Shown: positions 17,472-26,222 of the stretch, piece after piece
Layout of the letters: each line of letters starts with the position of its first letter
Position numbering within the stretch: the stretch's first letter is position 1
From: Thalassospira xianhensis MCCC 1A02616
Lineage (GTDB): Bacteria; Pseudomonadota; Alphaproteobacteria; Rhodospirillales; Thalassospiraceae
Length of the DNA: 49,233 bases
Assembly (NCBI RefSeq): GCF_003326475.1
Contig: NZ_JPWA01000035.1
Span: 1-49,233 of the forward strand
Direction: 5' to 3'
Notes under the pieces: generated by a model
Databases searched by the model: none
The model's input: only the letters and a program-made list of their open reading frames with translations
What the model was told of the DNA's origin: nothing
Translations under genes and position numbers: made by a program

Positions 17472-18470
17472 CTAGCAATCCTGCACATCAATCAGCAACC
17501 GCCCCCTGACCTGCCCTTTGAGGATTTTTTCGCCCCATGGCAGGATATCGCGAAGCCCGACCTTTGTTGTCACAGTATCGAGTTGCGCCATCGGCAACTC
17601 CTGTGCCAGACGTTTCCAGGCTGTGACGCGCTTTTCATAGGGGCACATCACGGAATCAATTCCGATCAACCGGACCCCGCGCAGCAGAAACGGAATAACC
17701 GTTGCAGGCAAATCCGGCCCGCCTGCCAGCCCGCAGGCGGCAACGACACCATGATACTTCATTTCAGATAAAACATGGGCCAGTGTCGTGCTTCCGACAC
17801 TGTCAATCGCGCCAAGCCAGCGCTCGCGCAGCAATGGTTTGCTGGCATCCGTTAACGCCGCGCGATCAATAATCGACGTTGCACCAAGTCCACGCAGATA
17901 ATCATATGTGTCAGCCCGGCCAGTCGACGCCGCAACGCGATAGCCAAGATTTGCCAGAATGCTGACCGCAACCGACCCGACACCGCCTGCAGCCCCGGTA
18001 ACAAGGACTTCACCATCCTGATCGGGGGACAGCCCCTGCTCTTCCAGTGCCATGACCGCCAGCATGGATGTAAAGCCTGCGGTACCGATGGCCATGGCGT
18101 GTGCGCCATCAAGTCCATCTGGCATTGGCACCAGCCAATCCGCGTTGACGCGGGCATATTGGGCATATCCGCCCCAATGTGCTTCGCCGACCCGCCATCC
18201 GGTCAGGATGACCTGATCGCCGGAGGCATAACGCGGATCATCCGATGAAATCACTTCGCCGGCAAAATCAACGCCAGGCACATGCGGATATTGCCGGACA
18301 AGACGGCCAAGCCCGTTCAGGATCATGCCGTCCTTGTAATTCAGGGTCGACCAGTCAACCCGGACAAGAACCTCGCCCTCGGGCAGGTCTTCAATCGCGA
18401 TATCCTGAAAACCGGCCAGAACCGTTTTATCCTGCTGGGTTAGAACCAGCCCGCGGAACGCCTTTTTCAT
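17472..18470 (-). CDS. Zinc-free MDR oxidoreductase, AcuI/YhdH type (acrylyl-CoA reductase family)
   Basis: The 332-residue medium-chain dehydrogenase/reductase belongs to the AcuI/YhdH group, which reduces acrylyl-CoA to propionyl-CoA with NADPH. Family segments are LNYKDGMILNG near the N-terminus, PGVDFAGEV, GTAGFTSMLAV, and the nucleotide-binding VTGAAGGVGSVAVSILANLG, with ASTGR following. The zinc ligands of alcohol dehydrogenases are absent, as expected. In marine bacteria AcuI removes toxic acrylyl-CoA from DMSP or 3-hydroxypropionate breakdown, but no other DMSP gene is nearby. The ATG has GGGGAAG upstream. It seems to be monocistronic. Confidence 0.88.
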   Translation of the reverse strand: MKKAFRGLVLTQQDKTVLAGFQDIAIEDLPEGEVLVRVDWSTLNYKDGMILNGLGRLVRQYPHVPGVDFAGEVISSDDPRYASGDQVILTGWRVGEAHWGGYAQYARVNADWLVPMPDGLDGAHAMAIGTAGFTSMLAVMALEEQGLSPDQDGEVLVTGAAGGVGSVAVSILANLGYRVAASTGRADTYDYLRGLGATSIIDRAALTDASKPLLRERWLGAIDSVGSTTLAHVLSEMKYHGVVAACGLAGGPDLPATVIPFLLRGVRLIGIDSVMCPYEKRVTAWKRLAQELPMAQLDTVTTKVGLRDILPWGEKILKGQVRGRLLIDVQDC

Positions 18471-18562
18471 GGTTGCTTCCCCGTTTTTCGTTACGTGACC
18501 GGGAAAGAAGATTAATGCTCGATGGCAAAGGCTGTCAAAGACGCAAAGGTAGTGCTTTGCTC

Positions 18563-18943
18563 TTAACCGCCGGATGGATTTTTCAGGAAGGATTCATCGG
18601 GCCCTGTCAGCAGTCCGATACCGATCAGAACAACGATCAGAACCACCAGATAAAGCCATTTGCGCGAGGTTGCTGGATTATTGGCACTGTCGGGACTATC
18701 GGTTGCCATGCCTTCCTTTATGGGTGGCGGCAGACTGCGATAGGAAAGCCAGCCAAGCAACGGCACAATAACCAGATCGTCAATCCATCCGATCCCGGCA
18801 ATCACATCGGGCAAAAGATCAATCGGACTGACGAGATAGACAATCCCCATCACCAGCAAAATCTTGCTGCGTATCGGCACATCGGACCGAAACAGGCTGC
18901 GTAAAAGATTGGGGATGATCGCCCAGACGGATGCCTTGGCCAT
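18563..18943 (-). CDS. DUF1232 (YkvA-like) membrane protein
   Basis: The 126-residue protein carries the DUF1232 hallmark at about residues 25-75: RSKILLVMGIVYLVSPIDLLPD followed by a Gly-rich turn and DDLVIVPLLGWL. This hydrophobic hairpin is followed by a further transmembrane segment near residues 97-115 (WLYLVVLIVVLIGIGLL). The role of the family is unknown. The ATG at 18943 has GGAG upstream; the frame continues to 19054 but that part is Cys-rich and unlikely. Confidence 0.85.
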   Translation of the reverse strand: MAKASVWAIIPNLLRSLFRSDVPIRSKILLVMGIVYLVSPIDLLPDVIAGIGWIDDLVIVPLLGWLSYRSLPPPIKEGMATDSPDSANNPATSRKWLYLVVLIVVLIGIGLLTGPDESFLKNPSGG

Positions 18944-19001
18944 GGGATACTCCGGAAAATGACCCGTTACGCAACCATTCTGACAGCTTGCAGGGAAAAT
19001 G

Positions 19002-19277
19002 TCAGCGACGCGCAGTGCTTTCCGGCAAGCTGGCCTGCATATAGCCACTTTCAAACCCGGCGGCCTTGGTCAGATCAAACGCCCCGCACATGCTGCCGCA
19101 AGAGGCTGCCTGCGACGGATTATGCCGTATGGCATAGACTTCAAGACCGCTTCCATAGTCGGGAACCGGCACAAGCATGGCCCTGGCCCGCTGATCCTCT
19201 ACCGACACCTGAAGCCATGCAATCGCGATGGCAAACAACAAAACAAACAACATTGTCATATTATCAGCACGGATCAT
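19002..19277 (-). CDS. Hypothetical membrane-anchored small protein
   Basis: This frame gives a protein of about 91 residues with one N-terminal hydrophobic segment (MTMLFVLLFAIAIAWLQV) and a short periplasm-facing tail containing two cysteines (CGSMC). I recognise no family. The start is uncertain: ATGs at 19277 and 19259 are both plausible and the full frame reaches 19358. The upstream part of that frame is Cys- and Arg-rich and looks untranslated. No strong ribosome binding site is seen, so the gene itself is only moderately supported. Confidence 0.45.
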   Translation of the reverse strand: MIRADNMTMLFVLLFAIAIAWLQVSVEDQRARAMLVPVPDYGSGLEVYAIRHNPSQAASCGSMCGAFDLTKAAGFESGYMQASLPESTARR

Positions 19278-19403
19278 TGGTCTGGTCCGGGTACAGTTGG
19301 AACAAAAGTCACATGCACAGCAAATGCGCCAGCGTGTGATTTGTTCCCGGTTGACCAAAGAAATCCGGTACGACCTGTTCGTCAGGGCCTGAAGCCCCTG
19401 CGC

Positions 19404-20336
19404 TCAAACTCTTTGAGGCTTGGCAATACTTAGCTTCTCACCTGCAAACGATGGATAACGATAATTGACCGACACGGTGTCCCCACCGGTCGTTTCGATC
19501 TCTGTTTTCACGTTTCTGTCGGCCCGAATATCGTCGACACCTGACAGGTGCATTATTCCGATAGTCGTATGCGGTTCGTTGGGCTCGACAAAAACCGATT
19601 TCTCTGCATCCCAGAATGGCTTGTGCTGGCATTGCCACATTGCATAGGCCGGCAGGTATTCGGCCTTATATCCTTCAATGTGAATGATCTTTCCCAAAGA
19701 TAACTGTTCGGCCGGAAACATCTTTCCCTTCATGGCAGCTTCAACAATAACTTCCTGCCAGCGTTTCCAGTGTGGTGCCTTTGCCGCAATCGCGAATGTC
19801 GCCGCAGACAGCACATAATGGGGAATCATTTTCTTGGCCGTCGCCCAGCCAAACGCCTTTTTGCCATTGGCGTTATAGAAGCTGCCTATTTTTCGGGGCC
19901 ATCTTCCAAGCCACGAAATACGGATCGGCTTTGGATAGGATCGATCCGCTCCGTTCGTGATCGCCAGACGGTCGCCTTTCGCCGCGGATCGAATGAACAT
20001 CTCTACAGATGACCAGTCCTGAACCCAGGTATCACAATCCATCCACAGATATACGTCATATCCGGGGAATATCTCGGGGATGAAGGGGCGGCAAATACAC
20101 GCCTTGAGGTATTCCTTGCCCTTTGATTTTTCTTCCGAAATGCCTTCGGGCCAATCGGGGATAACGAGCTGGTTCACCAGCGGTGACAGTTCTTCCCTCT
20201 GGGATTCAGCCAAACCCGCATCCATCACGCAGATGTCGATATTTCGGTCGACAGAGAATTGCCTGACCGAATGCACCATTTCGATCAACAAAGGAAAATA
20301 GTTTTTGTCGGAACCTGAAACGATGGCGATCCGCAT
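19404..20336 (-). CDS. Glycosyltransferase, nucleotide-sugar dependent (DxD type)
   Basis: This protein of about 310 residues begins MRIAIVSGSDKNYFPLL, a typical start of a GT-A glycosyltransferase. A DxD-type metal and sugar-nucleotide site is seen in YLWMDCDTWV at about residue 104, followed by a C-terminal region with HLSG that resembles the GT8 late His motif. It probably adds a sugar to lipopolysaccharide or capsule. The ATG at 20336 has GGGGA upstream; the frame is open to 20354. It is last in a minus-strand row of three glycosyltransferase genes. Confidence 0.72.
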   Translation of the reverse strand: MRIAIVSGSDKNYFPLLIEMVHSVRQFSVDRNIDICVMDAGLAESQREELSPLVNQLVIPDWPEGISEEKSKGKEYLKACICRPFIPEIFPGYDVYLWMDCDTWVQDWSSVEMFIRSAAKGDRLAITNGADRSYPKPIRISWLGRWPRKIGSFYNANGKKAFGWATAKKMIPHYVLSAATFAIAAKAPHWKRWQEVIVEAAMKGKMFPAEQLSLGKIIHIEGYKAEYLPAYAMWQCQHKPFWDAEKSVFVEPNEPHTTIGIMHLSGVDDIRADRNVKTEIETTGGDTVSVNYRYPSFAGEKLSIAKPQRV

Positions 20337-20363
20337 GCTTCCCCGCTTAAACAAACCGATAAT

Positions 20364-21308
20364 TTATTTTAAAAACTTACATGAAAATTCAAAAACTTTG
20401 TCAACAGACAGGTCCGTCATCAAAGACTTCTGAGATTTCCAGTCGACACCGTCAGCCAAAATCTGATCATAGTTGCGATCCGTGCAGACATAAGCTGTCT
20501 TCTTACCATATGGCGCATAGTTTTCCGGTCGGGATGGACCAAAAAGCCCCACGGTGGGAGAACCGGAAGCAGCCGCCATATGCATCAAGCCGGAATCATT
20601 ACCGATATAAAGATCCGCCTTCTCCAGACAGGCTTGCACGGTCAATAAATGCTCGGTTCCAAAAACAACAGTCCTCCGATCATCCGCAATGGATGAAATC
20701 AGTTCCTGCGCCTTCTCGATTTCAGAAGGTGCGCCAACCAGCAAAACATACGCATCCGGCAAAGGCCCAGCCAAGGACGTCAGCCGCCCGACAAGGTCCT
20801 GAAAACGATCAATCGGCCACATCTTCCCGCCCCAGTTTGCCGTCGGGCCAACCACAAGAAGCGGTCGCCCGGCAAAAGAGGAAAGAATTTCCTGAGCCCG
20901 TTTCACATGTATCGGATCAAGCCAGATTTTGGGATTTAGAGGACGATCAACACCGATCAGACGTGCAAGCTGCTCTACCCGGTGGACGCTGTCGTCGTTG
21001 CCTTTGAGCACCACCCGTTTCCAGCCCGGAAGCACATAGGCCGTGGCACTGCCGCGCAGGTCGACGATGATGTCCCACCAGCGAAACGCGACCGATTTCC
21101 AAAGCTTCCACCAATGCCCGCCGCGTTTCTGCTTTGGCATTTCGATGAGGCGTTCAAGCCCCGGCACCGATTCAAAAATCGGGGCGGCGACCGGGCCGCA
21201 GGCAACCGTTACCTTGATGCCAGGATAGGTTTCGACATAGTGGCGCAGCACCGATGTCGAAAGAACGGCATCGCCGAGCCGGTTCGAGGTGATGAACAGT
21301 AACCGCAC
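20364..21308 (-). CDS. Glycosyltransferase family 9 (heptosyltransferase-like)
   Basis: The 314-residue protein is a GT-B enzyme of the ADP-heptose:LPS heptosyltransferase type. The N-terminus reads MRLLFITSNRLGDAVLSTSVLR, with the Gly-Asp motif for acceptor recognition. The nucleotide-sugar site includes GPTANWGGKMWP (a variant of the usual G.......K.WP), ADLYIGNDSGLMHMAAASGSPTVGLFGPS. The start is GTG with GGAGAAAC upstream. It begins 3 bases after the stop of the upstream glycosyltransferase, so the pair is translated from one mRNA. Confidence 0.88.
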   Translation of the reverse strand: MRLLFITSNRLGDAVLSTSVLRHYVETYPGIKVTVACGPVAAPIFESVPGLERLIEMPKQKRGGHWWKLWKSVAFRWWDIIVDLRGSATAYVLPGWKRVVLKGNDDSVHRVEQLARLIGVDRPLNPKIWLDPIHVKRAQEILSSFAGRPLLVVGPTANWGGKMWPIDRFQDLVGRLTSLAGPLPDAYVLLVGAPSEIEKAQELISSIADDRRTVVFGTEHLLTVQACLEKADLYIGNDSGLMHMAAASGSPTVGLFGPSRPENYAPYGKKTAYVCTDRNYDQILADGVDWKSQKSLMTDLSVDKVFEFSCKFLK

Positions 21309-21311
21309 GGT

Positions 21312-22352
21312 TTAAAGTTTCTCCAGCTCGCCAGCGACATTAAGCCATTCACGACGGCTGTTGCGGGCCGCTTCGGACTGGCTGGCAAAAATCTGCCGGT
21401 CGGCCAGCAACTGCATCACCAGATTGCCATAGGCGGTTTCATCGGGAACGATATAGCCGGTCTTGCCATTTTCAACCCGCGTTTTGGCAATGCCGCCATA
21501 GGACACAACCGGTGTTGCCGCCGCCAGCGCATCGTAAATCCATTGCCCGACCTGATCATTGCCGTATTTGCCGTGATGCAGGAAGGCACGCGCGGTTGCA
21601 ATACGTTCGGCCATGTCGGCCTCGGGCATCGGGTGGCAGACGCGGACACCCTTGTCGATGTTATCGCGCACCATATCGACGAGTTCTTCGGAAACATCGT
21701 CATTTTCGCCCGCCATCGCCGAGAACAGGTCGGAAGCATAGATTTCCAGAATGGCACCGGGCACCTTGGGCGCGACATAAGCCGACCAGATGCGGATGAT
21801 CTGGGCAATGCCGGTTTTGCTGTTGGCGACCGTCACCGCAAGATCTTCGCGGCTTTCGAATGCCCAGTGCATGTTTGACGCCATGGCAAAGGCCGGGCAG
21901 GCGCCCGGTGCGATCACAATCGGGCGTTTGGCGGTATCGCCATCAAACGCCTTGCCCTGATCCTCGTGGGTAAAGATCACCTGCGCGCCGGTTTCAAGCA
22001 ACGCCAGACGCGCCTTATCCGCATTCAGATCGGATGCCATGCCATCAAACCAAAGCCAGCAATCGCTACCTTCGGGGATTGAGGGATGACGCAGCAGCTC
22101 CGCATCGCGCCACACCAGAACCCGATCCACCGGGTCGCCACCAAAGGGCGGCATGGCACTGTCAAGCTGACGCCATGCAGCGCCATGATGATCAAGGTCG
22201 ATGCCACCATTCCGGCGGGCTTCTACCTTGTGGCCACGGGCAACAAGGGCCTCGGCCAGCGCGATAAATCCGCGTTGGCGCGATCCCAGCGGGCGGGCTT
22301 CACGATCCTTGGGATCAAAGCCGATGGAACGGTCGAGCATCAATATTTTCAT
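21312..22352 (-). CDS. Glycosyltransferase, GT-B type
   Basis: The protein has 346 residues from the ATG at 22352 (MKILMLDRSIGFDPK); the frame extends back to 22568 but that part crosses the divergent ygfZ start region. The N-terminus has a Rossmann-like ALAEALVARGHKVEARRNGG segment typical of GT4-family enzymes. The C-terminal half carries VGQWIYDALAAATPVVSYGGIAKTRVENGKTGYIV-like residues, the donor-binding region of GT-B enzymes, near residues 280-315. The donor sugar is unknown. It is first in the glycosyltransferase operon. Confidence 0.75.
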   Translation of the reverse strand: MKILMLDRSIGFDPKDREARPLGSRQRGFIALAEALVARGHKVEARRNGGIDLDHHGAAWRQLDSAMPPFGGDPVDRVLVWRDAELLRHPSIPEGSDCWLWFDGMASDLNADKARLALLETGAQVIFTHEDQGKAFDGDTAKRPIVIAPGACPAFAMASNMHWAFESREDLAVTVANSKTGIAQIIRIWSAYVAPKVPGAILEIYASDLFSAMAGENDDVSEELVDMVRDNIDKGVRVCHPMPEADMAERIATARAFLHHGKYGNDQVGQWIYDALAAATPVVSYGGIAKTRVENGKTGYIVPDETAYGNLVMQLLADRQIFASQSEAARNSRREWLNVAGELEKL

Positions 22353-22500
22353 ACATTGCGTTCTATCGGTTCCCGCGCAATTTATGAAGGCTTTTCTTGT
22401 GGTGGGTTGCTTTTGCCTTTGCCAAACCACCCCTTGCCAAATGCCCCCCATTGCCCCACATTTCGGCCAACAATTCCGATAAACCGGAGCCATAAGAATT

Positions 22501-23415
22501 ATGAGTGAGACTTTATACGCCCCCCTGCCTGACCGGGCCGTTATCCGGGTCAGCGGGCCTGATCGCATCAGCTTCCTTCAGGGGCTGGTGTCGAACAATA
22601 TCGAAAAAATCACGGCTGATCATTCCGGCTATGGCGCGCTTCTGACGCCGCAGGGCAAGTTCCTGTTTGATTTCTTTGTCTATCAGCAGGACGAGGACAG
22701 CCTTCTGATTGAATGCGAACGCGGCGAAGATGGTGCGCGCGCAGCCGAACTATTCAAAAAACTGCGCATGTATAAATTGCGCGCCAAGGCAGAACTGTCC
22801 GACGTCACCGAAAGCTATGACGTCGTTGCCGTTTTCGGCGATGGTGCCCTGAGCGCTCTTGATCTGCCCGATACGCCGGGTGCCACGGCACCGTTTGCCG
22901 ACGGGATCAAGGCCGTCGATCCGCGCCTGAGTGCGATGGGCGCGCGCGTGTTACTGCCCAAGAACGAACTGGCACAAATGGCTGCCATCGGTGCCACCGA
23001 AAGCGATGAGAACACCTATCATCAGCACCGCGTCCTGCTGGGCCTGCCCAATGGCAGCGAGGAAATGGAAATCGACCGCGCCATCCTGCTTGAAAACGGG
23101 TTCGAGGAACTGGGCGGCGTTGATTTCAAAAAAGGCTGCTATATGGGGCAGGAACTGACCGCGCGCACCAAATATCGCGGGCTGGTTCGCAAACGCCTGC
23201 TGCCGATCACGATCACCGGCCCGGCCCCGGAAATTGGCACCCTGATCATGAATGGCGACAAGGAAGCCGGCACCATCCGCAGCATCCATGGCAATGCGGG
23301 CCTTGCCCTGATCCGGCTGGAACGGATCGGCGATGATGCCGACCTGACGGCGGGTGATGCCAAAGTTTTGGTCCACATTCCCGACTGGGTCAATCTGCCG
23401 GAAACGGCAGCCTGA
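22501..23415 (+). CDS. ygfZ: Folate-binding tRNA-modifying protein YgfZ (GcvT-like)
   Basis: The 304-residue protein belongs to the YgfZ/IBA57 family, needed for activity of some iron-sulfur enzymes such as the MiaB tRNA methylthiotransferase. The signature KGCYMGQELTARTKYRG lies near residue 215, with the conserved Cys and the GQE motif. It is related to the T-protein of glycine cleavage but is a separate family. It starts with ATG directly upstream of a typical RISFLQGLVSNNI segment. Its promoter region overlaps the divergent glycosyltransferase gene. Confidence 0.92.
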   Translation: MSETLYAPLPDRAVIRVSGPDRISFLQGLVSNNIEKITADHSGYGALLTPQGKFLFDFFVYQQDEDSLLIECERGEDGARAAELFKKLRMYKLRAKAELSDVTESYDVVAVFGDGALSALDLPDTPGATAPFADGIKAVDPRLSAMGARVLLPKNELAQMAAIGATESDENTYHQHRVLLGLPNGSEEMEIDRAILLENGFEELGGVDFKKGCYMGQELTARTKYRGLVRKRLLPITITGPAPEIGTLIMNGDKEAGTIRSIHGNAGLALIRLERIGDDADLTAGDAKVLVHIPDWVNLPETAA

Positions 23416-23439
23416 TAAGCCAATCATCAGCTTCATCAA

Positions 23440-23480
23440 ACACAAACGGCGGCAGAAATTCTGCCGCCGTTTGCTTTATC
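23440..23480. terminator. Terminator between convergent ygfZ and ppdK
   Basis: CAAACGGCGGCAG (23443-23455) and its exact complement CTGCCGCCGTTTG (23461-23473) make a 13-bp stem with a 5-base loop. The outer A/T pairs and the flanking sequence suggest it acts on both converging transcripts, although the T-run is short on each side. Confidence 0.75.
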
Positions 23481-23500
23481 AGTACTGCCTGTCAGCAGCC

Positions 23501-26164
23501 TTATTTCTTCAGCGCGGCCTGTGCAGCGGCCAAACGCGCAATCGGCACGCGATAGGGCGAGCACGAGACGTAATCCAGCCCCTGCGCCTCGCAGAACGCG
23601 ATGGAGGATGGATCACCGCCATGTTCGCCGCAGATGCCAAGCTTGATGTCAGAACGCGTTTTACGGCCACGTTCCGCGGCGATGCTGACCAGCTCGCCCA
23701 CACCTTCCTGATCAAGTGATACGAACGGATCACCGGCAAAGATATCCTTGGAAATATAGGTGTCCAAGAACCGGGAAGCGTCATCACGCGAAAGACCAAA
23801 AGTCGTCTGGGTCAGATCGTTGGTCCCGAAGCTGAAGAATTCGGCTTCTTCGGCGATTTCACCAGCCCGAAGGGCGGCCCGCGGCAATTCGATCATGGTG
23901 CCGACAAGGAATTCGAGCTTGGCCGATTTTTCGGTTTCGACCTCGCCTGCAACCTTGATGATCACAGCCTTGAGGATTTCAAGTTCCTTCTTCCCGACAA
24001 TCAGCGGGATCATGATTTCCGGTATCACCGGATCGCCACCATCCTTTGAAACCTCGATCGCGGCTTCGAAAATGGCGCGGGTCTGCATTTCATAGATTTC
24101 CGGATAGCTGATGCCAAGACGGCACCCGCGATGCCCCAGCATCGGGTTGGCTTCCGACAGTTCCAGCAAACGGCGACGCACGACAACTTCTGCCACGCCC
24201 GCCGCATTGGCGACCTCGGTAATTTCGTTGTCGCCATGCGGCAGGAATTCATGCAATGGCGGGTCCAGCAGACGGATCGTGACCGGCAATCCCTTCATGA
24301 TCCGGAACAGATCAATAAAGTCCTGCCGCTGATAGGGCAAAAGTTTATCAAGCGCCGTACGACGGCCCTTTTCCGTATCGGCCAGGATCATTTCGCGCAT
24401 GGAAATGATGCGTGCCGGATCAAAGAACATATGTTCGGTCCGGCAAAGGCCGATCCCCTCGGCGCCAAAGCCACGTGCAGTTGCCGCGTCATCGGGCGTT
24501 TCCGCGTTGGTGCGGACCTTAAGGCGGCGCACACCATCCGCCCATTCCATCAATTGCGAAAAATCACCCGACAGGTCTGGTTTCAGTGTCGCCACCTCGC
24601 CCAGCATCACTTCGCCGGTCGCACCATCAAGGGTGATGACATCCCCTTCTTTCAGGGTCACACCGCCCGACATCATGGTTTTGTTGGCATAATCAATCTT
24701 GACCTGACCGGCCCCGCAAACACATGGCGTCCCCATACCGCGTGCCACGACGGCCGCGTGACTGGTCATGCCGCCGCGCGAGGTCAGAATGCCTTCGGCG
24801 GCATGCATACCGGCAATGTCTTCAGGGCTGGTTTCAATACGCACCAGAATGACCTTGCGACCGCGGTTATGCACCCAGTCCTCGGCCACCTCGGCGGAGA
24901 AAACAATCTGCCCTGATGCCGCTCCAGGCGATGCCGGAAGCCCCATGCCGATCACCTTCCGGTCTGCATCGGGATCAAGGGTTGGATGCAGCAACTGGTC
25001 AAGCTGTGCCGGATCAACACGGCGAAGGGCATCTTCGCGCGAGATCACATTGGCCTGGCACATCTCGACCGCGATGCGAAGGGCGGCCTTGGCGGTGCGT
25101 TTGCCCGCACGGGTCTGGAGCATGTAAAGCTTGCCGGACTCAACGGTAAATTCCATGTCCTGCATGTCGCGATAATGGGATTCAAGCCTGTCACGAATAT
25201 CGCAAAGTTCGCCAAAGACGCCGGGCATGGCTTCTTCCATCGACAAAAGGTCCGAACCGGACTCTTCACGTTCGATTTTGGTCAGCGGTGCCGGGGTGCG
25301 AATGCCCGCCACAACGTCTTCGCCCTGCGCATTGATCAGATATTCGCCGTAGAAACGGTCTTCACCGGTCGACGGATTGCGCGAGAAGCAGACACCCGTC
25401 GCACAATCATCGCCCATATTACCGAATACCATGGCCTGAACGTTGACCGCCGTGCCCCAGCTTGCCGGGATATTGTGCAGGCGACGGTATGTATTGGCGC
25501 GTGCATTCATCCAGCTTCCGAAAACAGCCCCAATCGCGCCCCAAAGCTGTTCGCGCGGGTCCTGCGGGAAGGGACGCCCAAGTTCGGCATCGACCTTTTT
25601 CTTGAAGCCCTGAACCACCACCTGCCAGTCATCGGCACCCATTTCGGTATCAAGGACATAGCCCTTGTCTTCCTTGTGGATTTCAAGGATTTCCTCGAAA
25701 TGGTAGTGATCAACGCCAAGGACCACATCGCCATACATCTGAATGAAACGGCGATAGCTGTCATACGCAAAACGGCGATCCCCAGAGACCGCCGCCAAAC
25801 CTTCAACCGTTTCGTCATTCAGGCCCAGATTGAGAACCGTATCCATCATGCCGGGCATCGAGGCACGCGCGCCGGAACGAACCGAAACCAGCAACGGGTC
25901 CTTGGGATTGCCAAATTTACGACCGACCAGGGCTTCGACAGCAGCAAGCGACTTTTCGACTTCGGCTTCAAGACCATCGGGATAGGCACGGTCATTGTCA
26001 TAAAACGCCGTGCAGACTTCGGTCGTGATGGTAAAGCCGGGCGGGACCGGAAGGCCGAGATTGCTCATCTCGGCAAGGTTGGCACCTTTACCGCCCAAAA
26101 GCTCGCGCATATCGGAACGTCCCTCGGCGCTACCGCCACCGAAGCCGTAAACCCATTTGGTCAT
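23501..26164 (-). CDS. ppdK: Pyruvate, phosphate dikinase
   Basis: PpdK interconverts pyruvate, ATP and phosphate with PEP, AMP and pyrophosphate. It acts at the pyruvate-PEP node in glycolysis and gluconeogenesis. The 887-residue length is full. Domains: an ATP-grasp N-terminus starting GGGSAEGRSDMRELLGGKGANLAEM, the central phosphohistidine region GGMTSHAAVVARGMGTPCV (active His), and a C-terminal PEP/pyruvate barrel with FSFGTNDLTQTTFG and the catalytic Cys in GICGEHGGDP. The ATG has GAGGAAAAGG upstream. It lies 58 bases after glyS, so glyQ-glyS-ppdK is probably one operon, as in other alphaproteobacteria. Confidence 0.97.
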   Translation of the reverse strand: MTKWVYGFGGGSAEGRSDMRELLGGKGANLAEMSNLGLPVPPGFTITTEVCTAFYDNDRAYPDGLEAEVEKSLAAVEALVGRKFGNPKDPLLVSVRSGARASMPGMMDTVLNLGLNDETVEGLAAVSGDRRFAYDSYRRFIQMYGDVVLGVDHYHFEEILEIHKEDKGYVLDTEMGADDWQVVVQGFKKKVDAELGRPFPQDPREQLWGAIGAVFGSWMNARANTYRRLHNIPASWGTAVNVQAMVFGNMGDDCATGVCFSRNPSTGEDRFYGEYLINAQGEDVVAGIRTPAPLTKIEREESGSDLLSMEEAMPGVFGELCDIRDRLESHYRDMQDMEFTVESGKLYMLQTRAGKRTAKAALRIAVEMCQANVISREDALRRVDPAQLDQLLHPTLDPDADRKVIGMGLPASPGAASGQIVFSAEVAEDWVHNRGRKVILVRIETSPEDIAGMHAAEGILTSRGGMTSHAAVVARGMGTPCVCGAGQVKIDYANKTMMSGGVTLKEGDVITLDGATGEVMLGEVATLKPDLSGDFSQLMEWADGVRRLKVRTNAETPDDAATARGFGAEGIGLCRTEHMFFDPARIISMREMILADTEKGRRTALDKLLPYQRQDFIDLFRIMKGLPVTIRLLDPPLHEFLPHGDNEITEVANAAGVAEVVVRRRLLELSEANPMLGHRGCRLGISYPEIYEMQTRAIFEAAIEVSKDGGDPVIPEIMIPLIVGKKELEILKAVIIKVAGEVETEKSAKLEFLVGTMIELPRAALRAGEIAEEAEFFSFGTNDLTQTTFGLSRDDASRFLDTYISKDIFAGDPFVSLDQEGVGELVSIAAERGRKTRSDIKLGICGEHGGDPSSIAFCEAQGLDYVSCSPYRVPIARLAAAQAALKK

Positions 26165-26222
26165 CTTGCCTTTTCCTCATCTGGTCAAGGCGTTCCGGAA
26201 TTCCGGGCGACCCCGACCTTAT

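Noticed and set aside
17472..18470. Part of a DMSP breakdown cluster
   Set aside because: The AcuI-like gene stands alone; no dmd, ddd or acuK-type gene is in the window.
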